From the NCBI GenBank assembly GCA_963662355.1, contig OY759361.1, positions 1,054,001 to 1,118,000 of the forward strand: 64,000 bases of DNA, in the 5' to 3' direction. Shown here piece after piece: positions 35,531-44,516 of the stretch (the stretch's first letter is position 1; every line of letters begins with the position of its first letter). The notes under the pieces are model-generated. The model was not told where the DNA came from and made no database searches. It was given only the letters and a program-made list of their open reading frames with translations. The position numbers and the translations under genes were made by a program. The stretch comes from WTFY01 sp026713925. GTDB taxonomy: Bacteria > Pseudomonadota > Gammaproteobacteria > UBA4575.

Positions 35531-36393
35531 GGGTGCTTGGTGATGTTTTCTGCGGCTCTCGACAGGGGTTCATCATCTGCTCGTATCAGCAGAATCTCCT
35601 GGATAGCATTGAGGTCGATCAGGGGCTTGGCTTCTACTTTCACAAAGGCTTCACCCGTGGTATCCCGGATGCTGGTAACCTTTGCTACCGGGTAATTGGG
35701 TGGGTAGCGGCCATCCAGACCAGAGGTTGTAATCAGGTCGCCAATCCGTATGTCTGTAGTGCTCACAATGTGCTGAAGTTCCAGTATCTCGGCATTGCCT
35801 GTGCCGACTACGAGGCTGCGGTGGCCGTTGCGGGCAATTACACCCAGCAGGGCATGATTGGGGTCTGAGATTAAAATGGCAATTGAACGGAAAGGACTTG
35901 CCTTGTCTACCTGGCCAATGATGCCTTTCGCACCCAGTAGGGGCTGCCCCTCATATACACCGTCCATTGTGCCCTTGTTGAGGACGATGCGTTGACGATA
36001 CGGGTCCAGGTCTATGGAAATCAGCTCGGCTATGAGAACCTGTTCTTTTTTCAAGGGTTTGGTGGATGTAAGAAGCTTGCGCAGGCGAGTATTCTCATGT
36101 TCCAGAATGGCAAGTTTTTGCAGTTGCAGCTCGATGAGAGCCTGATTAGCATGCAGTCTGGCATTTTCAGTCAGCAGTTTTTTTTGGGTGGCCAGCACTT
36201 TTGTGCCGGAGATGTACATTTTTGAAGGCAACCAGGCCAGATATTCGATAGGGGACAGCACAACGCTGATACTCGAGCGCAGGATACCCAGGCGATTGTA
36301 GTGGTAATCGGTAATCATCATGCCGACAGACAGCATGGCCAAGAGGATCAGCTTTACAGATGAAGAGGGATTAAGGAAAAACAGTGGTTTGAT
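35527..36393 (-). CDS. mreC: Cell shape-determining protein MreC (non-canonical start)
   Basis: Periplasmic bridging protein of the elongasome. It has an N-terminal membrane anchor, a coiled coil (about 85-125) and the MreC C-terminal beta domains with VLNKGTMDGVYEGQPLLGAKGIIGQVDK and VGTGNAEILELQHIVSTTDIRIGDLITTSGLDGRYP. The start is odd. TTG at 36342 would cut through the membrane helix, while the conserved N-terminus (IKPLFFLNPSSSVKLILLAM) continues in frame to an ATC at 36393, preceded 8 nt earlier by GAGGAG. A stop codon closes the frame upstream. ATC as start is proposed; CTG at 36384 is another option. mreB ends 71 bp upstream. Confidence 0.85.
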   Translation of the reverse strand: MKPLFFLNPSSSVKLILLAMLSVGMMITDYHYNRLGILRSSISVVLSPIEYLAWLPSKMYISGTKVLATQKKLLTENARLHANQALIELQLQKLAILEHENTRLRKLLTSTKPLKKEQVLIAELISIDLDPYRQRIVLNKGTMDGVYEGQPLLGAKGIIGQVDKASPFRSIAILISDPNHALLGVIARNGHRSLVVGTGNAEILELQHIVSTTDIRIGDLITTSGLDGRYPPNYPVAKVTSIRDTTGEAFVKVEAKPLIDLNAIQEILLIRADDEPLSRAAENITKHP

Positions 36394-36464
36394 GGCAAGC
36401 TCTCCTCAATGGTGGATCCGTATGACCTGGAAGCTGATTCAGCAAACCGTGCTGACCGGCAGAA

Positions 36465-37508
36465 CTAATCGTTGGCCAGCAGCTCAGTGCCTACCTCGCT
36501 CATCATCTCGAGAACACGTCCACCACCCCGTGCGACAGAGGTAAGGGGGTCGTCTGCAATCACCACAGGTATTCCGGTTTCTTCAGTTATCAGGCGGTCC
36601 AGATCCTGCAGCAAAGCCCCGCCACCCGTAATCACAATACCTCGTTCAGCCACATCCGCCCCGAGTTCGGGCGGAGTTTGCTCCAGTGCAGTTCTGACCG
36701 CACTGATGATCCCGTGCAAGGGTTCCTGCAGCGCCTCCAGAATTTCATTGCTGTTCAGAGAAAAGCTTTTGGGTATGCCTTCAGACAGGTTTCTGCCTTT
36801 TACCTCAATTTCCTGCATCTCTTTGCCAGGGTAAGCCGAGCCAATTTCATGCTTGATGCGTTCAGCGGTGGATTCCCCGATCAGAACGCCGTAATTCCGA
36901 CGGGTGTAGTTGATGATGGATTCATTAAGTTTGTCTCCGCCAATCCGCACGGATGAAGAATACACAATGCCGTTCAAGGAAAGTACGGCGACCTCCGAGG
37001 TGCCGCCCCCTATGTCCAGCACCATTGAGCCAAACGCCTCTTTGATTGGAAGGTTGGCCCCCATGGCCGCGGCCAGCGGTTCTTCAATCAGGTAGGTTTT
37101 GAGGGCCCCCGCACTCAATGCGGATTCACGGATGGCCCGGCGCTCAACCTGCGTTGCACCACACGGCACGCACACCAGAACTTTCGGGCTGGGTCTGAAC
37201 AGGCGGCTTTTGTGCACCTTGCGGATAAAATGCTGCAGCATTTTCTCTGTAGTGGTGAAATCAGCAATTACCCCGTCTTTTAACGGCCGAATAACTTCTA
37301 TGTTGGCAGGCGTACGGCCCAGCATGCCCTTGGCTGATGCACCGACTGCCTCGATGATTCGGGGACCTCCGTCCGGATTATTGCGGATTGCCACCACGGA
37401 GGGCTCATTCAACACAATCCCCTTGTTGCGCATGTAAATTAAGGTGTTGGCTGTACCCAAATCAATGGACAGGTCTTTGGAAAAAATACTCAGGATGCGT
37501 TTAAACAT
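36465..37508 (-). CDS. mreB: Rod shape-determining protein MreB
   Basis: Bacterial actin homologue that guides lateral wall synthesis, 347 residues. The start LSIDLGTANTLIYMRNKGIVLNEPSVVAIR is the phosphate-1 region; VIADFTTTEKMLQHFI, CVPCGATQVERRAIRESAL, VLDIGGGTSEVAVLSLNGIV and VITGGGALLQDLDRLI follow. ATG at 37508 is the family start; the frame upstream lacks homology. First gene of mreBCD, diverging from gatCAB. Confidence 0.96.
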   Translation of the reverse strand: MFKRILSIFSKDLSIDLGTANTLIYMRNKGIVLNEPSVVAIRNNPDGGPRIIEAVGASAKGMLGRTPANIEVIRPLKDGVIADFTTTEKMLQHFIRKVHKSRLFRPSPKVLVCVPCGATQVERRAIRESALSAGALKTYLIEEPLAAAMGANLPIKEAFGSMVLDIGGGTSEVAVLSLNGIVYSSSVRIGGDKLNESIINYTRRNYGVLIGESTAERIKHEIGSAYPGKEMQEIEVKGRNLSEGIPKSFSLNSNEILEALQEPLHGIISAVRTALEQTPPELGADVAERGIVITGGGALLQDLDRLITEETGIPVVIADDPLTSVARGGGRVLEMMSEVGTELLAND

Positions 37509-37673
37509 AGGTGGAGTAGGGGAGTAGTATCTCAATGGGATGATGGGCTACTCTATCAGCGGCTAAAATTTTGAGCAAGACCATATTAATATGGTAGGTT
37601 GTTTTGCCCACCATATACTGTCCGTGTGATTAGGGTGAGCCTGGGTCAAATATTCAGGCAGTTTACACTGGAT

Positions 37674-37692
37674 ATGCTGAGACTCTCAGCAT
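37674..37692 (+). promoter_or_regulatory. Hairpin in the gatC leader (first)
   Basis: A perfect inverted repeat with an 8-bp stem (ATGCTGAG / CTCAGCAT) and a 3-nt loop, 57 bp upstream of the gatC start. It stands 8 bp before a second hairpin. It may be the start of a structured 5' leader. Confidence 0.4.
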
Positions 37693-37700
37693 GAAACCGC

Positions 37701-37729
37701 AGGAATCATTGCGATAGATGATTCCTTTT
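37701..37729 (+). terminator. Terminator-like hairpin in the gatC leader (second)
   Basis: A perfect 9-bp stem (AGGAATCAT / ATGATTCCT) with an 8-nt loop, followed directly by TTT. It ends about 20 bp before the gatC ATG, overlapping the ribosome-site region. The shape is that of a weak intrinsic terminator, so an attenuation role for gatCAB is possible. The stem is AT-rich, so it may not terminate efficiently. Confidence 0.4.
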
Positions 37730-37748
37730 ATGGAGTAAGAGTATTGCG

Positions 37749-38036
37749 ATGCCCGTTTCACTTGAGGAAATTCTGAAAATCAGCCATCTGGCGAGGCTGC
37801 ATGTCGATCCGGAAGAAGCGGGTCAATATGCGGCTGACCTGTCCAGCATCCTTGCCTGGGTACAGCAGATGAACAAAGTGGATACCCGGGGAGTTGACCC
37901 CATGGCCCACCCTCTGGATGCCTGTCAGCGACTGCGGGAAGACAAGGTTACAGAATCGGATCAGCGTGAGAAATTTCAGGCTATCGCGCCACGCACCGAA
38001 AACGGCCTTTACCTTGTGCCCAAGGTGATAGAGTAG
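37749..38036 (+). CDS. gatC: Aspartyl/glutamyl-tRNA amidotransferase subunit C
   Basis: Small chaperone-like subunit of the amidotransferase that corrects Glu-tRNA-Gln and Asp-tRNA-Asn, 95 residues. LEEILKISHLARLHVDPEEAGQYAADLSSILAWVQQMNKVDTRGVDP is the family core and LREDKVTES the conserved middle. It starts with ATG at 37749, with GGAG about 13 nt upstream. First gene of gatCAB. Confidence 0.95.
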   Translation: MPVSLEEILKISHLARLHVDPEEAGQYAADLSSILAWVQQMNKVDTRGVDPMAHPLDACQRLREDKVTESDQREKFQAIAPRTENGLYLVPKVIE

Positions 38037-38083
38037 CTTTCCAGGCAGGTGGTTCAGGATTCCAGGCATTTTCAGGTTGCGTT

Positions 38084-39559
38084 ATGGTTATGGAAGAACT
38101 TTCGGTTCAACAGCTTGCGGACGGGTTAGACAGCGGCCAATTCTCCAGTGTCGAACTTGTCCGGCATTTCTTGCATCGAATGCAGGCACACAGGCACCTC
38201 AATGCCTTTATCTCAGAACTGCATGACCGCGCAGTCATGCAGGCAGGTCATGCAGACCGGCAAATCAGGGAAAGAAAGCATGGTCCGTTGACCGGAGTGC
38301 CTCTCGCGCACAAGGATATATTCTGCATGTCCGGCGAAAGGACATCATGCGGGTCAAAAATGCTGGACAACTTCATCGCACCGTACCATGCAACCGTTGT
38401 GCAAAAGCTGGAGCAGGCAGGATGCGTGGTTCTGGGCAAAACCAATATGGATGAATTTGCGATGGGGTCATCCAGTGAAAACAGTTACTACGGTCCGGTC
38501 AGGAATCCATGGAATATCGAATGTGTCCCGGGGGGTTCATCCGGCGGGTCTGCCGCCGCAGTGGCCGCACGCCTGGTGCCGTTGGCGACCGGCACCGATA
38601 CCGGCGGGTCGATCCGGCAGCCGGCCGCATTTTGTGGAGTTACAGGGCTCAAGCCGACCTATGGGCGCATATCGCGTTACGGCATGGTTGCCTATGCCTC
38701 GAGCCTGGATCAGGCAGGTCCCTTTGGCAAGTCTGCACAGGACTGTGCGTATCTTCTCCAGGCAATGGCAGGTTTTGATGAAAAGGATTCCACCAGCGTG
38801 GATGCACCGGTGCCTGCATACCTCGCGGAGTTGAACCGCCCGCTGCAAGGCAAGGTAGTTGGCATACCTGACGAATATTTCAGTACCGGTCTGGGATCCG
38901 AGGTGCGGACGATCATTGCACGTGCAATTGACTGGGCTGAAGAGCAGGGCTGCATCATAAAAGATATAAGTCTGCCAAACACGGAACTGGCAATTCCTGC
39001 CTATTACGTCATTGCAACGGCGGAATGCTCTTCGAACCTGTCACGTTATGACGGAGTCCGGTTTGGTCACCGGTGTGAAGATCCGAAAGATCTGCATGAC
39101 CTGTACCATCGCAGTCGCAGCGAAGGATTTGGAACTGAAGTCAAACGCCGTATCATGATTGGCACCTATGCGTTGTCGACCGGCTATTACGATGCCTACT
39201 ACCTGAAGGCACAACAGGTTCGCCGACTGATCAGTGCGGACTTCAACGCGGCGTTTCAGGATGTGGATTTCATTCTGGGGCCGACCGCACCGGAGACTGC
39301 TTTCAGGATTGGTGAAAAAACAGATGACCCAATCACAATGTATCTGTCTGATATCTATACCATCTCGATCAATCTCGCCGGATTGCCTGCCATTTCGATC
39401 CCTTGCGGGATCCACGAAGGGCTGCCTGTAGGCATGCAGTTGATAGGCAATTATTTTGCAGAAGACAAGCTGCTGAATTTTGCGCATCAATACCAGCTTG
39501 CAACCGACTGGCATCAACAGTGTCCGCCGGGTTTCCAGCAGAAGAGGCAGGGTTGCTGA
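38084..39559 (+). CDS. gatA: Aspartyl/glutamyl-tRNA amidotransferase subunit A
   Basis: Amidase subunit that releases ammonia from glutamine, 491 residues. The catalytic Ser-cisSer-Lys triad is visible: the lysine in VPLAHKDIF, and the serines in VPGGSSGGSAAAVAARL and GTDTGGSIRQPAAFCGVTG. LKPTYGRISRYGMVAYASSLDQAGPF follows, as in all GatA. Two ATG codons at 38084 and 38090 are possible. Its stop overlaps the gatB start (TGATG), which indicates coupling. Confidence 0.97.
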   Translation: MVMEELSVQQLADGLDSGQFSSVELVRHFLHRMQAHRHLNAFISELHDRAVMQAGHADRQIRERKHGPLTGVPLAHKDIFCMSGERTSCGSKMLDNFIAPYHATVVQKLEQAGCVVLGKTNMDEFAMGSSSENSYYGPVRNPWNIECVPGGSSGGSAAAVAARLVPLATGTDTGGSIRQPAAFCGVTGLKPTYGRISRYGMVAYASSLDQAGPFGKSAQDCAYLLQAMAGFDEKDSTSVDAPVPAYLAELNRPLQGKVVGIPDEYFSTGLGSEVRTIIARAIDWAEEQGCIIKDISLPNTELAIPAYYVIATAECSSNLSRYDGVRFGHRCEDPKDLHDLYHRSRSEGFGTEVKRRIMIGTYALSTGYYDAYYLKAQQVRRLISADFNAAFQDVDFILGPTAPETAFRIGEKTDDPITMYLSDIYTISINLAGLPAISIPCGIHEGLPVGMQLIGNYFAEDKLLNFAHQYQLATDWHQQCPPGFQQKRQGC

Positions 39560-40995
39560 TGGCACAGTGGGAGGCGGTAATAGGGTTGGAGATTCATGTG
39601 CAGCTTGCTACACAAAGCAAGATTTTTTCTGCAGCTTCCACGGCTTTCGGAGCTGAGCCCAATACCCAGGCCTGTGCGGTGGACCTGGGCCTGCCAGGTG
39701 TCTTGCCGGTACTGAACTACGAAGCTGTGCGAATGGCTGTCATGTTTGGGCTGGCTGTCAATGCGGCGGTTTCACAACGCTGTGTTTTCGCACGGAAAAA
39801 CTATTTCTATCCTGATTTGCCCAAAGGCTATCAAATCAGCCAGTATGAGTTGCCCATCGTAGCGAGTGGCCAGCTGGAAATCGCGCTGGGAGACGGCAGC
39901 TATAAGGTTATTGGGATAACCCGCGCCCATCTGGAGGAAGATGCCGGAAAATCATTGCATGAGGAGTTTGTTGATTCTACCGGGATTGATTTGAATCGTG
40001 CCGGCACGCCGCTGATTGAAATTGTATCAGAGCCTGACATGCGTTCTGCCAAGGAAGCCGTGTCATACATGAAGAAAATTCACTCGTTCGTACGCTATCT
40101 GGGAATTTCAGATGGCAATATGCAGGAAGGTTCGTTCCGGTGTGATGCGAATGTCTCGATACGCCCTGCAGGTCAGAAAGAACTTGGCACACGCACGGAA
40201 ACCAAGAACCTGAATTCTTTTCGCTTTGTGGAACGTGCAATCGATTTTGAAATCGCACGCCAGATCGATGTGCTCGAAGATGGCAATGAAATGGTTCAGG
40301 AAACACGACTGTACGATGCCGTTCAGGATGAAACACGCCCCATGCGAAGCAAAGAGGAAGCCGATGATTACCGCTATTTCCCGGATCCTGATTTGTTGCC
40401 AGTCGTTATCCGGCCGGAAATGCTCGAAGAAATCAAACAGCAACTTCCTGAACTGCCTGGCGAAAAAGCCCTTCGTTTCACGCAGGAATACGGCCTGAAT
40501 GCTCAGGATGCAGAGAATCTTGTCCTGAGCAAGGAAGCTGCAGAATATTTCGAACAGACGGCAAGGAACACGAATGCTGAGGCAAAACAGGTTGCAAACT
40601 GGGTGTCCGGGGAACTCAATGCAGCCCTGAACCAGGACGATCTGGAGATTGCTTCAAGTCCCGTTTCAAGCTCGATGCTTGCAAAATTGCTGAACCGGAT
40701 AGAAGACGGCACGATATCCGGCAAGATTGCCAAGGACATTTTCCGGTCAATGTGGGCAGGTGAAGGGGATGTGGACTCGATCATTGAGTCCAAGGGTCTC
40801 AGGCAGATTACAGACACCCTGGAGATTGAAACACTGGTCAATCAGGTGGTGCGCGAAAATCCGGCTCAGGTGGAACAGTTCAAATCAGGCAAGGACAAGG
40901 TGTTTGGCTTTTTTGTTGGCCAGGTGATGAAGATTACCGGAGGTAAGGCCAATCCACAGCAGGTCAATCGCCTGCTGCGCGAAAAACTCAAGTAG
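39559..40995 (+). CDS. gatB: Aspartyl/glutamyl-tRNA amidotransferase subunit B
   Basis: Kinase/tRNA-binding subunit that activates the mischarged aminoacyl-tRNA, 478 residues. Core segments: WEAVIGLEIHVQLATQSKIFS, FARKNYFYPDLPKGYQISQYELPI, HLEEDAGKSLH, GTPLIEIVSEPDMRSAKEA and EDDYRYFPDPDLLPV (written EADDYRYFPDPD here), then the C-terminal YqeY-like tail (SGKIAKDIFRSMWAGEGD). It overlaps gatA by one base. Converges with prmC 11 bp later. Confidence 0.97.
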   Translation: MAQWEAVIGLEIHVQLATQSKIFSAASTAFGAEPNTQACAVDLGLPGVLPVLNYEAVRMAVMFGLAVNAAVSQRCVFARKNYFYPDLPKGYQISQYELPIVASGQLEIALGDGSYKVIGITRAHLEEDAGKSLHEEFVDSTGIDLNRAGTPLIEIVSEPDMRSAKEAVSYMKKIHSFVRYLGISDGNMQEGSFRCDANVSIRPAGQKELGTRTETKNLNSFRFVERAIDFEIARQIDVLEDGNEMVQETRLYDAVQDETRPMRSKEEADDYRYFPDPDLLPVVIRPEMLEEIKQQLPELPGEKALRFTQEYGLNAQDAENLVLSKEAAEYFEQTARNTNAEAKQVANWVSGELNAALNQDDLEIASSPVSSSMLAKLLNRIEDGTISGKIAKDIFRSMWAGEGDVDSIIESKGLRQITDTLEIETLVNQVVRENPAQVEQFKSGKDKVFGFFVGQVMKITGGKANPQQVNRLLREKLK

Positions 40996-41006
40996 TTTCC
41001 ACGGAG

Positions 41007-41858
41007 TCAGTCCGGGACCAGGCGCGCACTGCTGACACGCTCGAGACCGGACAAGTCCCGGTAGGTCTGTATCTGACTGAACCCGTTTAGCCGGAACAGG
41101 TCCCGGGCAGCCATTCCCTGCTCAAAGCCGTGTTCAACGATTACATGCCCCTGCCTGTGCAGGTGCTGCCTGGCCTGGCGAACAATCAGTTCGATATCCT
41201 GCAGTCCGCCCTTCCCGCTTATCAGTGCCTGACCTGGCTCATGGCGGGCAACGTGTTCATCAAGATTGGGGTCATCTTCCGCTACGTAGGGAGGGTTGGA
41301 TACAATCACGTCGAAGCGGTCATGGCCCAGGTTTGTGTACCAGTCGCTGTGAATGAAAGTAATGTCTGTGCCATGTCGGGCAGCATTCAGCCTTGCCACT
41401 TCCAGAGCGGCTTCGGATAAATCGGTGGCCACCACCCTGCAATCGTTTCTTTCCCTGGCAATGGCCACAGCCACCGCACCGGAGCCGGTTCCCAAATCCA
41501 GTACATGCAGCCTTGTCTGATGAGAAATCAAATGCAATGTGACTTCAACCAGCAGTTCTGTTTCAGGGCGGGGTATCAATACATGTTCATTGACGACAAG
41601 GTCCAGTGACCAGAATTCCTTGTTGCCCGTGATGTATGCAAAGGGCCTGCCCTCAAGCCTGCTGGAAAAACAGGACTCGAAAGCTGTCCTTTCCTCGGTC
41701 GACAGTTCGGCATCGGGATGTGCGAACAGTCCGGTTTGCTCAATACAGCATGCATGGCACACAAGAAGCTGTGCCTCAAGTCTTGGGTTGTCACTGACCC
41801 GGGCGAGCTTTATCGCTGCATGGTCAACCGCCTGCTGACGTGTCATGGGTGAAGACAC
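41007..41858 (-). CDS. prmC: Peptide chain release factor N(5)-glutamine methyltransferase
   Basis: Methylates the GGQ glutamine of release factors, 283 residues. The N-terminal helical release-factor-binding domain precedes the SAM motif LDLGTGSGAVAVAIA and the catalytic NPPY (VIVSNPPYVAEDD). FGYI-type region appears as RPFAYITGNKEFWSLDLVVNEHVLIPRPETELLVE. ATG at 41858, 2 bp after the prfA stop; 41846 is an alternative. It completes the hemA-prfA-prmC unit, matching enzyme and substrate. Confidence 0.95.
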   Translation of the reverse strand: MSSPMTRQQAVDHAAIKLARVSDNPRLEAQLLVCHACCIEQTGLFAHPDAELSTEERTAFESCFSSRLEGRPFAYITGNKEFWSLDLVVNEHVLIPRPETELLVEVTLHLISHQTRLHVLDLGTGSGAVAVAIARERNDCRVVATDLSEAALEVARLNAARHGTDITFIHSDWYTNLGHDRFDVIVSNPPYVAEDDPNLDEHVARHEPGQALISGKGGLQDIELIVRQARQHLHRQGHVIVEHGFEQGMAARDLFRLNGFSQIQTYRDLSGLERVSSARLVPD

Positions 41859-41860
41859 CG

Positions 41861-42946
41861 TTACTGTTCATCTATGGAAGCAAGCAAATCGGCCTGGTAT
41901 TCATTGCGCAGGGGCTGGATGACCTGGTCGATGTTGCCCTGCATCATTTCATCCAGCTTGTACAGGGTCAAGTTGATGCGGTGATCAGTGATACGCCCCT
42001 GCGGGAAATTATAGGTGCGAATGCGCTCCGAACGATCACCGCTCCCAACCAGGCTGCGACGCGTTTCAGCCTGTTCTTCGGATTGTTTTTTCCGTTCATT
42101 GTCCAGCAGCCGCGCACTGAGCAATGACATGGCGCGTGCACGGTTCTTGTGCTGTGACCGTTCGTCCTGGCATTCCACGGCAATACCGGTGGGCAAGTGC
42201 GTGATGCGGATGGCGGAATCTGTCTTGTTGACATGTTGTCCGCCCGCTCCGGAAGCCCGGAAAATATCAATTCGCAAGTCTGAAGTATCAATAGCCACGT
42301 TATCGATTTCGTTCACCTCGGGCATGATCGCAATGGTTGCCGCAGAGGTGTGCACACGCCCTTGTGACTCGGTGACGGGTACACGTTGTACCCTGTGTGC
42401 GCCGGATTCAAATTTCAGGCTTGAGTACACATCCGTGCCGGAAATCTTGGCGATAATTTCCTTGAATCCCCCGTGGTCCCCCTCGCTTTTGTGGATCACT
42501 TCCATCTTCCATTTTTTGCCTTCTGCGTACCGGGAGTACATGCGGAACAAGTCACCGGCAAAAATTGCCGCCTCATCCCCTCCTGTACCGGCACGAATTT
42601 CCAGAAACACGTTGCTTTGGTCATGCGGGTCCTTGGGTAACAACAGCATATTCAACTCGCATTCAAGACGCTCGATGCGCTGTTCTGTAGTTTCAATTTC
42701 CTCGAGGGCCATCGCTTTCAGACTTTCGTCCTGATCGTTCAAAAGTTCCCGAACCGCAGCAAGATCTGTCATGACCCGCTGGTATTCGTTGAAGCGTTTC
42801 ACGATCGGCTCCAGTTGCGCATACTCTCGTGACAGCGTTGTAAACCTCTCCTGATTGCCTGCAACGTCCATATCCGAAAGTTCCATGGAAATTTCTTCGT
42901 GTCGCTCCCTTATGGTCTCAAGCTTATGGATAATCGAGTCTTTCAT
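41861..42946 (-). CDS. prfA: Peptide chain release factor 1
   Basis: Recognises UAA and UAG stop codons and triggers peptide release, 361 residues. The PVT tripeptide (RVQRVPVTESQGRVHTS) marks RF1 rather than RF2, and the catalytic GGQ lies in SGAGGQHVNKTDSAIR. ATG at 42946 gives the standard N-terminus MKDSIIHKLETIRERHEEI. Flanked by hemA upstream and prmC downstream. Confidence 0.97.
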   Translation of the reverse strand: MKDSIIHKLETIRERHEEISMELSDMDVAGNQERFTTLSREYAQLEPIVKRFNEYQRVMTDLAAVRELLNDQDESLKAMALEEIETTEQRIERLECELNMLLLPKDPHDQSNVFLEIRAGTGGDEAAIFAGDLFRMYSRYAEGKKWKMEVIHKSEGDHGGFKEIIAKISGTDVYSSLKFESGAHRVQRVPVTESQGRVHTSAATIAIMPEVNEIDNVAIDTSDLRIDIFRASGAGGQHVNKTDSAIRITHLPTGIAVECQDERSQHKNRARAMSLLSARLLDNERKKQSEEQAETRRSLVGSGDRSERIRTYNFPQGRITDHRINLTLYKLDEMMQGNIDQVIQPLRNEYQADLLASIDEQ

Positions 42947-43072
42947 GATATGGGGTGGGTTATACAAGCTGCAGGGTACACCTAGCCAAAAAAGGGCACT
43001 GAACTGGAATTTATTGAAGCCCGTTGCACTGGGCCGCCCATTTGAACACCCAGCAAGTCATGCCAGTGTGAC

Positions 43073-44350
43073 CTAGAAGGCATCCGTATCCTCGGGCGCA
43101 ATATTTAACAGTATCCGGGCTGCATCGATCAACTCATTTTTTCCCTGTTTGGCTGCCAGGTTCAGGGCTTCGGTAGGGTCATGCATGAATTTGTTGGTCA
43201 AGGTATATGCCAGATACTGCAGCACCTCATCTGTTGACTTCCCCTGCTCGAGCATTTTGTTTGCTTTTTCCAGCATGCTGTCACGTTGCAGTTCAGCCTT
43301 GTTTCGAAATGCACGTACTGTATCTACAGCATCTTGCCCACGTTGCCAAAGGGAAAATACCTCCACTTCTCCTGCAATCATTTCCTCGGCTGCCTTGACC
43401 GCATTTTTCCGTGATTGCAGGTTATGCTCGATCACATCGTGCAGGTCATCGATGGTATACAGGTACACGTCTGAAAGCTGGGCCACTTCCGGTTCGATGT
43501 CCCGGGGCACGGCCAGGTCGACCATGAAAATGGGCTTGTGCCTGCGTTCTTTCAAGGCACGTTCCACGAGTCCCTTGCCGAGTATGGGCAGTGTGCTGGC
43601 CGTAGCAGTAATCACGATTTCAGATTCAGGCAGGATATCATTCACAAAGCCCAGGCCGACCCCGCGACCGCCTACCCGGTCGGCAATTTTTTGTGCACGT
43701 TCGATGCTGCGGTTTGCAACGGTAATTTTGTGTATCCCGGCTGTCTTCAAATGCTCGGCAGCAAGCTCAATAGTTTCACCTGCGCCAATCAGCAGTGCAG
43801 ACTGATGGGTGAGTTTCCCGAATATCTTTTTTGATAGCGAGACCGCAGCCGATGCTACCGACACCGGGTTTGCCCCAATTTCTGTATGTGTACGAACTTT
43901 TTTGGCGACACTGAAGGCATGCTGAAAAAGCTGGTTAAGATTTCTGCCAAGTGTGCCTGCCCTGGAAGCACCCTGGTAGGCAGATTTCAGTTGCCCCAGG
44001 ATCTGTGGCTCGCCAAGCACCATCGAGTCCAGCCCGCACGCCACTCGAAATATATGGCGCACTGCAGACCGGTCCCTATAGTCATACAGATACGGTGCCG
44101 TGTGCTCGGAACTCAAGCCATGAAAGGCATTCAGCCAGCCCAGGATTCCCTGCCTGCCTTCCTGGGCATGCGTCACGTTACAGTACAACTCGGTTCTGTT
44201 GCAGGTCGAGATAATCAGGGCTTCATCCACCTGCGGGACCCCAATCAGGTTTTGCAGCGCTGTGTGCAGGTTCTGGTCACTTATGGCCACAAGCTCCCGC
44301 ACCTGTACAGGCGCGGTGGTGTGGTTAATGCCGAGTGTGAGTAAATGCAT
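43073..44350 (-). CDS. hemA: Glutamyl-tRNA reductase
   Basis: First committed enzyme of C5-pathway haem synthesis, reducing Glu-tRNA to glutamate-1-semialdehyde; 425 residues. LLTLGINHTTAPVQVRE opens the protein, the catalytic cysteine lies in ISTCNRTELYC, and LGEPQILGQLKSAYQ, LLIGAGETIELAAEHL (NADPH binding) and DLAVPRDIEPEV follow. ATG at 44350 begins the conserved segment. Divergent from the TPR lipoprotein gene across 166 bp. Confidence 0.97.
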   Translation of the reverse strand: MHLLTLGINHTTAPVQVRELVAISDQNLHTALQNLIGVPQVDEALIISTCNRTELYCNVTHAQEGRQGILGWLNAFHGLSSEHTAPYLYDYRDRSAVRHIFRVACGLDSMVLGEPQILGQLKSAYQGASRAGTLGRNLNQLFQHAFSVAKKVRTHTEIGANPVSVASAAVSLSKKIFGKLTHQSALLIGAGETIELAAEHLKTAGIHKITVANRSIERAQKIADRVGGRGVGLGFVNDILPESEIVITATASTLPILGKGLVERALKERRHKPIFMVDLAVPRDIEPEVAQLSDVYLYTIDDLHDVIEHNLQSRKNAVKAAEEMIAGEVEVFSLWQRGQDAVDTVRAFRNKAELQRDSMLEKANKMLEQGKSTDEVLQYLAYTLTNKFMHDPTEALNLAAKQGKNELIDAARILLNIAPEDTDAF

Positions 44351-44516
44351 GAAAACAGGCAGTATACATGGCAGAAATGGGCCGGGCAGATCGTCGGGTA
44401 ACAGGCATGGCGCAGGGGTCTTGGTAACCGTAAATTCTGTCAAAATGCATGTGTATTGCCCAGGTAACTGGAGTAATATTAGGTATAGTCTAATTGAGCT
44501 ATTAACTCAACACAGC

